DNA of 64,000 nucleotides from Candidatus Gastranaerophilales bacterium (lineage in GTDB: Bacteria > Cyanobacteriota > Vampirovibrionia > Gastranaerophilales > Gastranaerophilaceae): contig CALUQH010000020.1 of assembly GCA_944322885.1 (NCBI GenBank), positions 1 through 64,000 of the forward strand. The letters run 5' to 3'. This document shows, piece by piece, positions 44,334 through 51,950 of the stretch (within the stretch, counting starts at the first letter, position 1; each line of letters opens with the position of its first letter). The notes under the pieces were generated by a model. It was not told the DNA's origin, did not search any database, and saw nothing but the letters and a program-made list of their open reading frames with translations. The translations under genes were made by a program, and so were the position numbers.

Positions 44334-44374
44334 AATCCATTCTTTTTTAAGGGAAGAATGGATTACTGTTTTTT
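44334..44374. terminator. Bidirectional rho-independent terminator
   Basis: AATCCATTCTT-9-AAGAATGGATT followed by ACTG and T6. It ends the signalling operon and also overlaps the 3' end of the convergent HTH gene. Confidence 0.8.
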
Positions 44375-44572
44375 AACTATTTTAATTTCATATCCGAGCA
44401 AATCAGCTATTATTTCCATTTCATCATAATTAAGTGAACTTAAAAATATTTTATTCTGCAGACTTCGCTGTGTATAGTGTTTGCCTGTTTTTTCGGTTAG
44501 TAATTCAGCTAACTTTTGAACAGTTAATGCTTCTTTCATTATTAATATTTTAAGTTCATTTCTTGATGTCAT
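44363..44572 (-). CDS. Small helix-turn-helix protein (Xre-like/DUF6471-like)
   Basis: 69 residues, very polar and helical: ELKILIMKEALTVQKLAELLTEKTGKHYTQRSLQNKI...LNYDEMEIIADLLGYEI. The helix 2-helix 3 unit (VQKLAELLTE...TQRSLQNKI) fits an Xre-type HTH used by small regulators. A GAGGAAA ribosome site lies upstream. It is divergent from the pseudopilin gene, with three direct repeats between them (44583-44671), which are its most likely binding sites. Confidence 0.7.
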   Translation of the reverse strand: MTSRNELKILIMKEALTVQKLAELLTEKTGKHYTQRSLQNKIFLSSLNYDEMEIIADLLGYEIKIVKKQ

Positions 44573-44582
44573 TTTTTCCTCA

Positions 44583-44671
44583 TATTTGAGATAATTATAC
44601 TTTTATTTGGAGGAAAGTTGACAAATATAAGATAATTTATTAATATCATACTTAAATATAAGATAATTATT
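44583..44671. repeat. Three direct repeats of ATATAAGATAATTAT (iteron-like operator)
   Basis: Copies start at about 44583 (ATTTGAGATAATTAT), 44625 (AATATAAGATAATTTAT) and 44655 (AATATAAGATAATTAT). Spacing is about 41 and 30 bases. Copy 2 exactly fills the spacer of the TTGACA-TAATAT promoter at 44618-44646. A regulator that binds the repeats would control both divergent genes. Confidence 0.7.
44618..44646 (+). promoter_or_regulatory. Consensus sigma70 promoter for the pseudopilin gene
   Basis: TTGACA at 44618-44623, 17-base spacer, TAATAT at 44641-44646. The spacer is a copy of the direct repeat, so bound protein would block polymerase. Confidence 0.75.
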
Positions 44672-44710
44672 TTATATTTAGGATTTATTATTAAGATAAG
44701 GAGTAAATAA

Positions 44711-45685
44711 ATGAATATAAAGGCTTTTACATTATCTGAAGTTTTAATTACTCTGGGGATAATTGGTGTTATTGCGGCAATTACTATGCCTGCGATTACT
44801 GCAAATGTAACCGAACGTATTAATTCTTACCGTCAGGCAAATATTGCTTATAAAGTAACACAGGCAACCGATAAAATGAAAGCTCTTGGACTATTGAAGT
44901 CATACTCCTCAACGGATGATTTTGTTGATGAACTTCAAAAGCATTTAAAAATTGCGAAAAGGTGTGATGCCGCTCATTTAACAGAGTGCTGGCCTACTGA
45001 AAAAGTAATTACATCTGAAGGAGAAGAGTTTGATGTAAAAGAAGCCAAAACCGGTAAGAATTTGAATATACAATCAAATAAAAGTAACAATGTAGGACTT
45101 ATTCTGGCTGACGGTGCATCTATCATTTTGACATATAATCAAGACAGTGACGGTATGGATATTGGGGATGCAATCGCTGCTCAGCCGAAGACTTTGCCGG
45201 TTGGATTTGGTAAAAGCAAGGATTTCGCTTATACAACATCATCTACAGCAGCTATCGATTTTGTTATGGACGTAAATGGAGCAAAGGGACCTAATAGCGA
45301 AACAATAGATAATAAGTATCATGATATACGTTCATTTAAGGCTGCACGTTTTAGTACTGCCTGTGCAGGAACCAGGATAGATGGTATAGGTTGTATAGTA
45401 AATCTTGGAACGAGTTATGATTGCGATGCATCAAACCGTTGGGACTGTGCTATGAAGGCTTGTACTGATATTGGTATGGAATTGCCTGGTACCAGTACTC
45501 TACAAAGTATATATCTTATGAAAGATGAGTATCCTGATATCCCGCAAAGTGGTCGGTTCTGGGCATCAGAGACCAGAGGTAATGGTGCCGGAAGCGGATA
45601 CTCATATTCTTTAAATTTTGATAATGGTTTGACGTACTTTGGTGACCGTATATTCAATTATGGTGCACTATGTGTTGGCGAATAA
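44711..45685 (+). CDS. Type IV pilin-like protein (prepilin N-terminus, large C-terminal domain)
   Basis: 324 residues, AAGGAG before ATG. Prepilin leader MNIKA, cleaved before F (FTLSEVLITLGIIGVIAAITMP), with the conserved Glu at mature position 5. Prepilin peptidase would cut and methylate it. The globular part has several cysteines and a C-terminal region (SGRFWASETRGNGAGSGYSYSLNFDNGLTYFG) resembling the DUF1566/Lcl-type domain often fused to pseudopilins. Likely a surface-displayed or type II-secretion-like pseudopilin. No minor pilin partners or assembly ATPase adjacent. Confidence 0.88.
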   Translation: MNIKAFTLSEVLITLGIIGVIAAITMPAITANVTERINSYRQANIAYKVTQATDKMKALGLLKSYSSTDDFVDELQKHLKIAKRCDAAHLTECWPTEKVITSEGEEFDVKEAKTGKNLNIQSNKSNNVGLILADGASIILTYNQDSDGMDIGDAIAAQPKTLPVGFGKSKDFAYTTSSTAAIDFVMDVNGAKGPNSETIDNKYHDIRSFKAARFSTACAGTRIDGIGCIVNLGTSYDCDASNRWDCAMKACTDIGMELPGTSTLQSIYLMKDEYPDIPQSGRFWASETRGNGAGSGYSYSLNFDNGLTYFGDRIFNYGALCVGE

Positions 45686-45782
45686 TTTTTTAATTAAATT
45701 ATCCATTCATATATTTTTAATCTTGACTGGCTCCTTTCAGCAAATACAATAGTCTTGTATATAACCGAAGGGAGTATAGAAA

Positions 45783-46487
45783 ATGTTGGATCGTATACAA
45801 ATTACAAAAGAAGTAGAAGAAATGTGCTGCGTTAAACGCGGCGTTAAAGGCGAGCCTGCTCCTATCCCTCAAGAAGGCGATTGGACAAAAGTTAAGGAAA
45901 TTAAAGAGATTTCCGGCTTGACACACGGTTGCGGATGCTGTGCACCGCAGCAGGGTACCTGCAAATTAACTCTTAATGTTAAAGACGGTATCATTCAGGA
46001 AGCACTTGTTGAAACCCTTGGCTGCTCAGGCATGACACACTCTGCAGCTATGGCAGCAGAAATTCTTCCGGGTAAAACTATTCTTGAAGCGCTAAATACA
46101 GACCTTGTATGTGACGCTATTAACGTTGCTATGAGAGAATTGTTCTTACAAATCGTTTACGGAAGAACTCAAACCGCTTTTTCTGATAACGGTTTGCCGG
46201 TTGGCGCAGGTCTTGAAGATTTAGGCAAAGGCTTACGTTCACAGGTTGGTACTATTTATTCAACTAAGCAAAAAGGACCAAGATATCTTGAACTTGCAGA
46301 AGGATACGTTCTTGAATTAGGTCTTGACAAAAATGATGAAATTATCGGATATAAATTCGTTCATATGGGCAAATTTATGGACGCCGTTAAAAAAGGTGTT
46401 GATCCGAAAGAAGCTCTTGAAAAATTCACAAGCACTTACGGCAGATTTGCTGAAGCTGTGAAGAAAATTGATCCAAGAGTTGAATAG
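45783..46487 (+). CDS. NifU-like iron-sulfur scaffold protein, partner of GGGtGRT
   Basis: 234 residues. Cysteine signatures EEMCCVKRG, HGCGCCAPQQGTC and LGCSGMTH; the last matches the NifU/IscU N-terminal scaffold family (GCSAT-like). It is longer than IscU (about 130), with a C-terminal alpha/beta extension (YVLELGLDKNDEIIGYKFVHMGKFMDAV). The gene pair with the downstream GGGtGRT protein is conserved in anaerobic bacteria from my knowledge of annotated genomes. The role is not established. Confidence 0.8.
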   Translation: MLDRIQITKEVEEMCCVKRGVKGEPAPIPQEGDWTKVKEIKEISGLTHGCGCCAPQQGTCKLTLNVKDGIIQEALVETLGCSGMTHSAAMAAEILPGKTILEALNTDLVCDAINVAMRELFLQIVYGRTQTAFSDNGLPVGAGLEDLGKGLRSQVGTIYSTKQKGPRYLELAEGYVLELGLDKNDEIIGYKFVHMGKFMDAVKKGVDPKEALEKFTSTYGRFAEAVKKIDPRVE

Positions 46488-46495
46488 TAAAGGAG

Positions 46496-46560
46496 ATTCC
46501 GAAATAAATTCGGAATGACATGTCATCCTGAATGTCGGATTGACCTCCGTGTTTCAGGAT
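46496..46560. repeat. Dispersed palindromes within an operon
   Basis: ATTCCGAAataaaTTCGGAAT at 46496-46516 (same unit as at 15592), followed by ATCCTGAA (46525-46532) and TTCAGGAT (46553-46560). They sit between the NifU-like gene and the GGGtGRT gene. They could be RNA-processing or stability elements, or a mobile palindromic repeat. Confidence 0.7.
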
Positions 46561-46598
46561 CTCAGTAACAAAATATAAAAAATTAAGAGGAAAATAAA

Positions 46599-47603
46599 AT
46601 GACAGTAAAATTTGAAGGACAAGACAGACGTCAGGCTAAATTGAATAAATTGTTACCTGAATACGGCTTCAAATCTTTGGAAGAAGCTCAGGAACTTTGC
46701 AAATCAAACGGTATTGACGTTGAAGCTATTGTTAAAGGAATTCAGCCTATCGCATTTGAAAATGCTGTTTGGGCTTATACATTAGGTGCAGCAATTGCAC
46801 TTAAAAAACAGGCTAAAGACGCTGCAGAAGCTGCAAGCTTAATTGGCGAAGGCTTACAGGCATTTTGTGTCCCCGGTTCTGTCGGCGACACAAGAAAAGT
46901 TGGTATCGGTCACGGTAATTTGGCAGCTATGCTTTTAAGAGAAGAAACTCAGTGCTTCTGTTTCTTAGCAGGCCACGAATCATTTGCAGCTGCTGAAGGC
47001 GCTATCGGTATCGCAAGAAACGCTAACAAAGTAAGAAAAAATCCTTTAAGAGTTATCTTGAACGGTTTGGGTAAAGACGCAGCTTATGTAATCTCAAGAA
47101 TTAACGGTTTTACATCTGTTGAAACAAAATATGATTACAAAACAGGTGAATTAAAAGTTGTTAAAGAACAGAGATTTTCAGAAGGTGAAAGAGGCGAAAT
47201 CAGATGCTACGGTGCTGATGATGTATCAGAAGGTGTTGCTATCATGATTAAAGAAGGGGTTGACGTTTCTATTACAGGTAACTCAACTAACCCGACCCGC
47301 TTCCAACACCCTGTAGCAGGTACTTACAAAAAATGGTGCTGGGAAAACGGCAGAAAATACTTCTCAGTAGCATCAGGCGGTGGTACAGGAAGAACATTAC
47401 ACCCTGATAACGTAGCAGCAGGCCCTGCTTCTTACGGTATGACAGATACTATGGGAAGAATGCACGGAGATGCTCAATTTGCAGGATCATCATCAGTTCC
47501 TGCGCACGTAGAAATGATGGGTATTATCGGTATGGGTAATAACCCGATGGTAGGTGCAACAGTAGCAGTTGCAGTTGCTGTAGATCAGGCTCTGCGTAAA
47601 TAG
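46599..47603 (+). CDS. GGGtGRT family protein
   Basis: 334 residues with GAGG before ATG. Contains the family motif SGGGTGRTLHPDNVAAG (about residue 264), plus GAAIALKKQAKDAAEAA and LLREETQCFCFLAGHESFAAAEGAIG. Ends MVGATVAVAVAVDQALRK. The family is widely distributed in anaerobes, has no known biochemical function, and is commonly paired with the NifU-like gene just upstream. It has cysteines but no clear cofactor site. Likely cytosolic. Confidence 0.9.
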   Translation: MTVKFEGQDRRQAKLNKLLPEYGFKSLEEAQELCKSNGIDVEAIVKGIQPIAFENAVWAYTLGAAIALKKQAKDAAEAASLIGEGLQAFCVPGSVGDTRKVGIGHGNLAAMLLREETQCFCFLAGHESFAAAEGAIGIARNANKVRKNPLRVILNGLGKDAAYVISRINGFTSVETKYDYKTGELKVVKEQRFSEGERGEIRCYGADDVSEGVAIMIKEGVDVSITGNSTNPTRFQHPVAGTYKKWCWENGRKYFSVASGGGTGRTLHPDNVAAGPASYGMTDTMGRMHGDAQFAGSSSVPAHVEMMGIIGMGNNPMVGATVAVAVAVDQALRK

Positions 47604-47621
47604 CAAATTGTTTTAAAAATA

Positions 47622-47657
47622 AAAAATTCCCGCTTAACTAGAGCGGGAATTTTTTTG
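47622..47657 (+). terminator. Rho-independent terminator of the GGGtGRT operon
   Basis: AAATTCCCGCT-taact-AGAGCGGGAATTTTTTT, perfect stem with long T run. Confidence 0.9.
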
Positions 47658-47702
47658 ACCTCATCCCAAGCCCTTCTCGTAATGACAATTATGATGAATA
47701 AT

Positions 47703-47777
47703 CCCCTCCCTGATTAGGGAGGGGCAAGGGGTGGGTATTAATCGATACCCATCCAAACCTTCCCTGATTAGGGAAGG
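47703..47777. repeat. Two dispersed palindromes, CCCTCCCT-gatt-AGGGAGGG type
   Basis: CCCCTCCCT-gatt-AGGGAGGGG at 47703-47724 and CCTTCCCT-gatt-AGGGAAGG at 47758-47777. The region 47658-47962 has no other gene: it holds these palindromes, degenerate stretches, and two TGTCATTC... fragments (about 47867 and 46521) of the same kind of repeat. Confidence 0.7.
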
Positions 47778-47962
47778 CTTTTTCGAGAGTTTCGCTCATC
47801 GATAACAGCCTGCCTTCCTGTCTTCCTGACCTTTCGACTGCATTATTCCGATTCTTCGCCTAACTGTCATTCTGTGTACATCCCCCTAAGAATCTCATAT
47901 TATAGGCTCAAAATGACAAAGGAATGCTTTATTTTTTCCTCTCCTTAAACCCGAATGCAGTT

Positions 47963-48280
47963 TTATAAATTTTGTATTGCGCGTTCTAAGGCTTCGGTTT
48001 CCGTTATTCCGTTTTCTGATGCGTAGGTCTTTAATTTGTTGATTAATTCTTCATTTAATCTTCTGTTAAACGGGATTTTAGGATTTTCGCATTTTCTGCC
48101 GGCGCCTTCTCTTTTGCCGCCCCATTGGCCTTTCCCGTGACAGCCCCCGCCGCCGCAGTTGTGCCCTTCTTCGTGGTTATGGCACTGATGTCCTTCACCG
48201 TGCCCGTGGCAATTGTGTTCGCCGTGCACGCAATTTTGACCTTCGTGATGACAATGATGTTCATGATTACATTCGTGCAT
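47963..48280 (-). CDS. His/Cys-rich metal-binding protein fused to a ribbon-helix-helix domain
   Basis: 105 residues with AAGGAGGTTA before ATG. Residues 1-51 contain 15 His and 7 Cys (HECNHEHHCHHEGQNCVHGE...). Then GGKREGAGRK and a C-terminal ribbon-helix-helix region (IPFNRRLNEELINKLKTYASENGITETEALERAIQNL), with the beta-strand and two helices of RHH repressors. The domain order is unlike NikR, where the RHH is first and the metal domain second. A metal-responsive repressor or buffer is likely; the metal is unknown. Confidence 0.8.
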   Translation of the reverse strand: MHECNHEHHCHHEGQNCVHGEHNCHGHGEGHQCHNHEEGHNCGGGGCHGKGQWGGKREGAGRKCENPKIPFNRRLNEELINKLKTYASENGITETEALERAIQNL

Positions 48281-48365
48281 AATTTTAACCTCCTTGTAAT
48301 CATTATAACTCTTTTCTTGATTTTGTCAATACATTTTCAAGATAAAATATTTTATTGCTGCTAAA

Positions 48366-51332
48366 TTACAGTTTAATACAATTTATTCTGCAGAAGGATG
48401 TTAGGACGCCTTTTGCTTTTTGCAGTTCGTTGTAAACGTATCTGTTTTCTGTGCTTTTTATAGTATTTTCTGCCTGTTTGTACATTTTTTCTGCTGCCTG
48501 CAAATATTCAAGCTGCTGCGCCGATTTGACAAGTCCTATTTCCTGAAAATATGTTCCGTATAACAAGAACAGTCTTGAGAGAAGATCGTTCATGCTGAAT
48601 TTTTTTGCGATAAATATTGCATTTTCTATATGGATTTTTGCAGTGTCGAAATCAGAAAGTGTTATACAGCATTTGGCAATAACCATTTTGAAAAGAACTG
48701 TGAAGAAATAGTTGTCTATTTTCGGATTTTGTGCAACCTCTAAAGCCTGTTGGGCTATTTCAAGCGCATTTTTCGGCCCCTCGGTTACAAGTGTCGCTTC
48801 TGATATAAAGTACCATGTAAGCAAAGCTCCGAGAGCCATTTTTTCTTTTGCAAAATAAGCAATTTGATCGTTATATATTTCCATTGCCTGTTTTGTGTTT
48901 TCGTTATCTTTGAACATTTTGCCCAGAAGTGTTTTTAAAATATTTTTAGTAAAATTGTCACCGTTGTTGTTTGCAAAAGTTACTATCTGGAATAAATCTT
49001 CCTGCATTCCGTCGTAGCGTTTTCTGAGGAAATTATTTATTATATTGATAAAGTTCCAGCGGATAATGGTTTCATTATCCATAATATTTTCGCGATAGGA
49101 TTTCAAAACATCTTCAAGCATTTGTTCTGACGCTTTAAAGTTTCCTTTAACAGTATTTGCAAGGGCAAGCGTAAGTTTGCATTTGCAGATAAACAGTTCA
49201 TCCTGAATTTGATTTCTTTCGATAATATCAAAAAGTATTGTCAAAACTTCAAATGACCTGTCATTTCCCTGAACGGCAAGAGCATTTGCCAGTATCAGGT
49301 AAGTTTTTAACCATGTTTCATAGATAAAAGGAGTCTGCGGATTTTTTAAATTTTTCTTCCGGGCAAAGTAATTATCCAGAACCGGCATTATTTCCGTATC
49401 AATCATGTTGATAATTTGTCCGCAGTTTCCGATATTTAAAAGAGCATTCAGTTTTGTACATTTCAATAGACCTATATCAAGAGTATTTTCGGGTTTCGCC
49501 TTTTTCAATACTGCGTCAACACATTCAACTTCCCCAAAATAATTTCCTGTTTTTCTGCAGCAGGAGGACATATATGCTAAAAGCTCAATTTCTTTAGGAC
49601 TGTCGCCGACCGCCTGAGCGTTAGAAATTGCATCCGGCAGGTATTCAATTGCCTCTGTAGGATTTGAATTAGCAAGGAGTTTGCCGAGGCGTTCAGAGAT
49701 ATTATACCTGATTTTTAAAGTTGCACTTTCATCAAATTCGTTAATAAGCGCCATTGATTGCTTTTGAGAAATTGCATACAGATTTAAATCCCCTACGTAA
49801 GCCGCAAGTTTTGTATTTTTTGTCCAAATTTCAAGTGCAAGACGGGGCTGTTTTAAATTTTGTGCAATAACCCCGAGAATTGCATTTGAATTAAGGGTAA
49901 ATCCTGTAAAATATTCAAGAATTTTTTTATTGATTGCTTCATATTTTTCGGCATTTTTTGAAGTTTTCAGGATTGTTTCCCACAGGGTCAGCGAGCTGAA
50001 TTCGCAGTATATATCGTTTACGTGGTTTATGTAATCCATTTTTTTTAGATAAATCAGAATATCTCTGAATGTTTCATCATCAACACCGAAAATTTCTTTA
50101 ACGAGATTCATATTAATCTTGTCGCCTATTATAGCAGAGCCGACAAGGATATCGTATGCAATCGGGTTTAGTTCTTCAAGCAGTTTAAGCCGGTATTCCA
50201 AAAGTCCTGTGAAAGTTGCTGCAATCTCGAATTCTTTTCCGCAAAGCTGGCAGTCAAAGCATAAACTCAATGCGTGATTTATGTAAGACGGGTTTCCGCC
50301 GCTTATTTTATAGATTTCCTGTAACTCTGCATTGTTAAGATTAGGAAATCCGTCGATTTTCTTATTTTTTTGTTCTAAGAGCATGAATATCTGTTTAAAT
50401 TCCAGAGGGGCAATTCCTACATCTAAATAAAAATTTTCTTTATCATTTTCCGGAAAATAAAAATATCCTTTTGACGGTTTTGGTTCGTTATATATAAGGA
50501 GCAGTTTTAAATTGTCCCAGATATTTTCTTTTTTTATGTATCTGCTTATGAATTCATATGAAAAACCGTCAATAAAATCAAAATTGTCTATTACAAATAC
50601 AAATTTATTTAAACTTGTTATATTATCAAAAATTTTATTCAGAAATTCAAACGTTTTATTTTTTGCTGCGACAATATTTTCAAAAGTTCCTTCCTTATCG
50701 GGGTAGAGGAAATTTAACAGGTCAAAAATTTCATTATTATTAAGAGCCGGAAATTCATTTTTAAAATACTGTGATGCATTTTTTTTGAAATCCAGATTAT
50801 TAATGCAGAAGTTCGGCAGATTAAAAACATTGAGCAGGATATCCTGAATAAGTCCGCCAGGTGTAATTTGGGTTAACGGTGTGCATTTCCCGTAAAGCCA
50901 TGATATATTCCGGTCATTTAAACTTTGCATAATTGCTTTTAATACAAGACTTTTACCTACACCTTTTTCTCCGCTGAGAGAAAGTATTTTTTTACTTTGA
51001 GAAAGTAATCCTTTAACAAGCAAATTTTTTGCGCTTTGCTGCGAAACTGTTTTTGTACCGTATTCAAGTTTAATTTTTTGCGGTTTTGGTTCTTCTTGTA
51101 TGGGCGTTGTGAATTCATGAGCGCATTTACGGCACTTTTCAGCGTTCGGGAAATTAACACTTTTACATTGCGGACAGAGTTTTAAGATTTCTTTTCCGCA
51201 ATTTTTGCATTTAAAATCGAATAACGAGTTAACCGTATTGCAATTTTTACATATCAATCCGGTACGTGCCTTACAATAAGGGCATTTGAGCGCATTGTCA
51301 GGAATGTTTTTTTTACATATAGGACATTTCAT
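48366..51332 (-). CDS. Zinc-ribbon AAA-type ATPase with TPR C-terminus
   Basis: 988 residues. Residues 1-75 hold three or four zinc-ribbon pairs (CPICKKNIPDNALKCPYC, CKNCNTVNSLFDFKCKNCG, CPQCKSVNFPNAEKCRKC). An AAA/STAND-like ATPase follows: Walker A GEKGVGKSLVLKA (about 120), Walker B FVFVIDNFDFID (about 245). The C-terminal 600 residues are TPR-like helices. The layout recalls signal-transducing ATPases such as MalT-like or bacterial adenylate-cyclase-associated proteins, but no DNA-binding or cyclase domain is visible. Five bases separate it from the sigma gene, so they are co-transcribed. Confidence 0.85.
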   Translation of the reverse strand: MKCPICKKNIPDNALKCPYCKARTGLICKNCNTVNSLFDFKCKNCGKEILKLCPQCKSVNFPNAEKCRKCAHEFTTPIQEEPKPQKIKLEYGTKTVSQQSAKNLLVKGLLSQSKKILSLSGEKGVGKSLVLKAIMQSLNDRNISWLYGKCTPLTQITPGGLIQDILLNVFNLPNFCINNLDFKKNASQYFKNEFPALNNNEIFDLLNFLYPDKEGTFENIVAAKNKTFEFLNKIFDNITSLNKFVFVIDNFDFIDGFSYEFISRYIKKENIWDNLKLLLIYNEPKPSKGYFYFPENDKENFYLDVGIAPLEFKQIFMLLEQKNKKIDGFPNLNNAELQEIYKISGGNPSYINHALSLCFDCQLCGKEFEIAATFTGLLEYRLKLLEELNPIAYDILVGSAIIGDKINMNLVKEIFGVDDETFRDILIYLKKMDYINHVNDIYCEFSSLTLWETILKTSKNAEKYEAINKKILEYFTGFTLNSNAILGVIAQNLKQPRLALEIWTKNTKLAAYVGDLNLYAISQKQSMALINEFDESATLKIRYNISERLGKLLANSNPTEAIEYLPDAISNAQAVGDSPKEIELLAYMSSCCRKTGNYFGEVECVDAVLKKAKPENTLDIGLLKCTKLNALLNIGNCGQIINMIDTEIMPVLDNYFARKKNLKNPQTPFIYETWLKTYLILANALAVQGNDRSFEVLTILFDIIERNQIQDELFICKCKLTLALANTVKGNFKASEQMLEDVLKSYRENIMDNETIIRWNFINIINNFLRKRYDGMQEDLFQIVTFANNNGDNFTKNILKTLLGKMFKDNENTKQAMEIYNDQIAYFAKEKMALGALLTWYFISEATLVTEGPKNALEIAQQALEVAQNPKIDNYFFTVLFKMVIAKCCITLSDFDTAKIHIENAIFIAKKFSMNDLLSRLFLLYGTYFQEIGLVKSAQQLEYLQAAEKMYKQAENTIKSTENRYVYNELQKAKGVLTSFCRINCIKL

Positions 51333-51337
51333 TTTGG

Positions 51338-51913
51338 TTAATCCTGGTTAAATGCTTGTTTTACTTTCTCCAATAATTTAAATAGTCTTTTTGAAACTTC
51401 GGACTGAGAAAGGTTTAATTCTTTAGCAATTTCATTTTGTGTCATGCCTTTTTCGTATCTGAGATAGTATAATCTATAGTAATTTTTATCCGGAGTTTCT
51501 TCATCAATTTTATAAACAGCATTCACTATATTTTGTAATATATCTTTTTTTATAACAACATCTTCCGGTGTTTCCTGAATATTGATATTTTCATATCTTA
51601 TTTCGACTTTTGAGTAATCAGTAACTGTTGTAGAAGCCGGAGATTCCAGGGAAACTTCATTTGTTGACATATAACCGCTTTTTGTTCTTCTTAGCCGTCC
51701 TTCATTTTTCAAAACATTCAAAATAGAAGTTGTAGCAATTTTTCTTAAATAAGCTTCTAAAGTGTCATCAGATGTAACGGTTTTTACAATAAGCAAAGAG
51801 CGTTTGCATGTTTCATTGAAAAAGTCATCATACAAATCTTCATTATTCGTGAACTTACGGTCACTTTTTATAATTTTTTCTATTAAATCTATTTTATCCT
51901 GAGCTAATTCCAC
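51338..51913 (-). CDS. Sigma-70 family (ECF-like) RNA polymerase sigma factor
   Basis: 191 residues. Region 2 part: LYDDFFNETCKRSLLIVKTV ... AYLRKIATTSILNVLKNEGR. Region 4 part: LYYLRYEKGMTQNEIAKELNLSQSEVSKRLFKLLEKVKQAF, a clear sigma HTH. A long insert with beta-like character separates the two. There is no obvious region 3. It lies between the TonB-C transmembrane protein gene and the ATPase gene. This suggests that the transmembrane protein is its sensor or anti-sigma, but this is inferred from order only. Confidence 0.82.
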   Translation of the reverse strand: MELAQDKIDLIEKIIKSDRKFTNNEDLYDDFFNETCKRSLLIVKTVTSDDTLEAYLRKIATTSILNVLKNEGRLRRTKSGYMSTNEVSLESPASTTVTDYSKVEIRYENINIQETPEDVVIKKDILQNIVNAVYKIDEETPDKNYYRLYYLRYEKGMTQNEIAKELNLSQSEVSKRLFKLLEKVKQAFNQD

Positions 51914-51950
51914 TATAAAGTTTCCTTGTTCTTACCACATTATAGCATAA

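Noticed and set aside
44583-44671. Iteron-like repeats as a plasmid replication origin
   Set aside because: No replication initiator gene nearby; the repeats sit in a promoter region of a pilin gene among chromosomal housekeeping genes.
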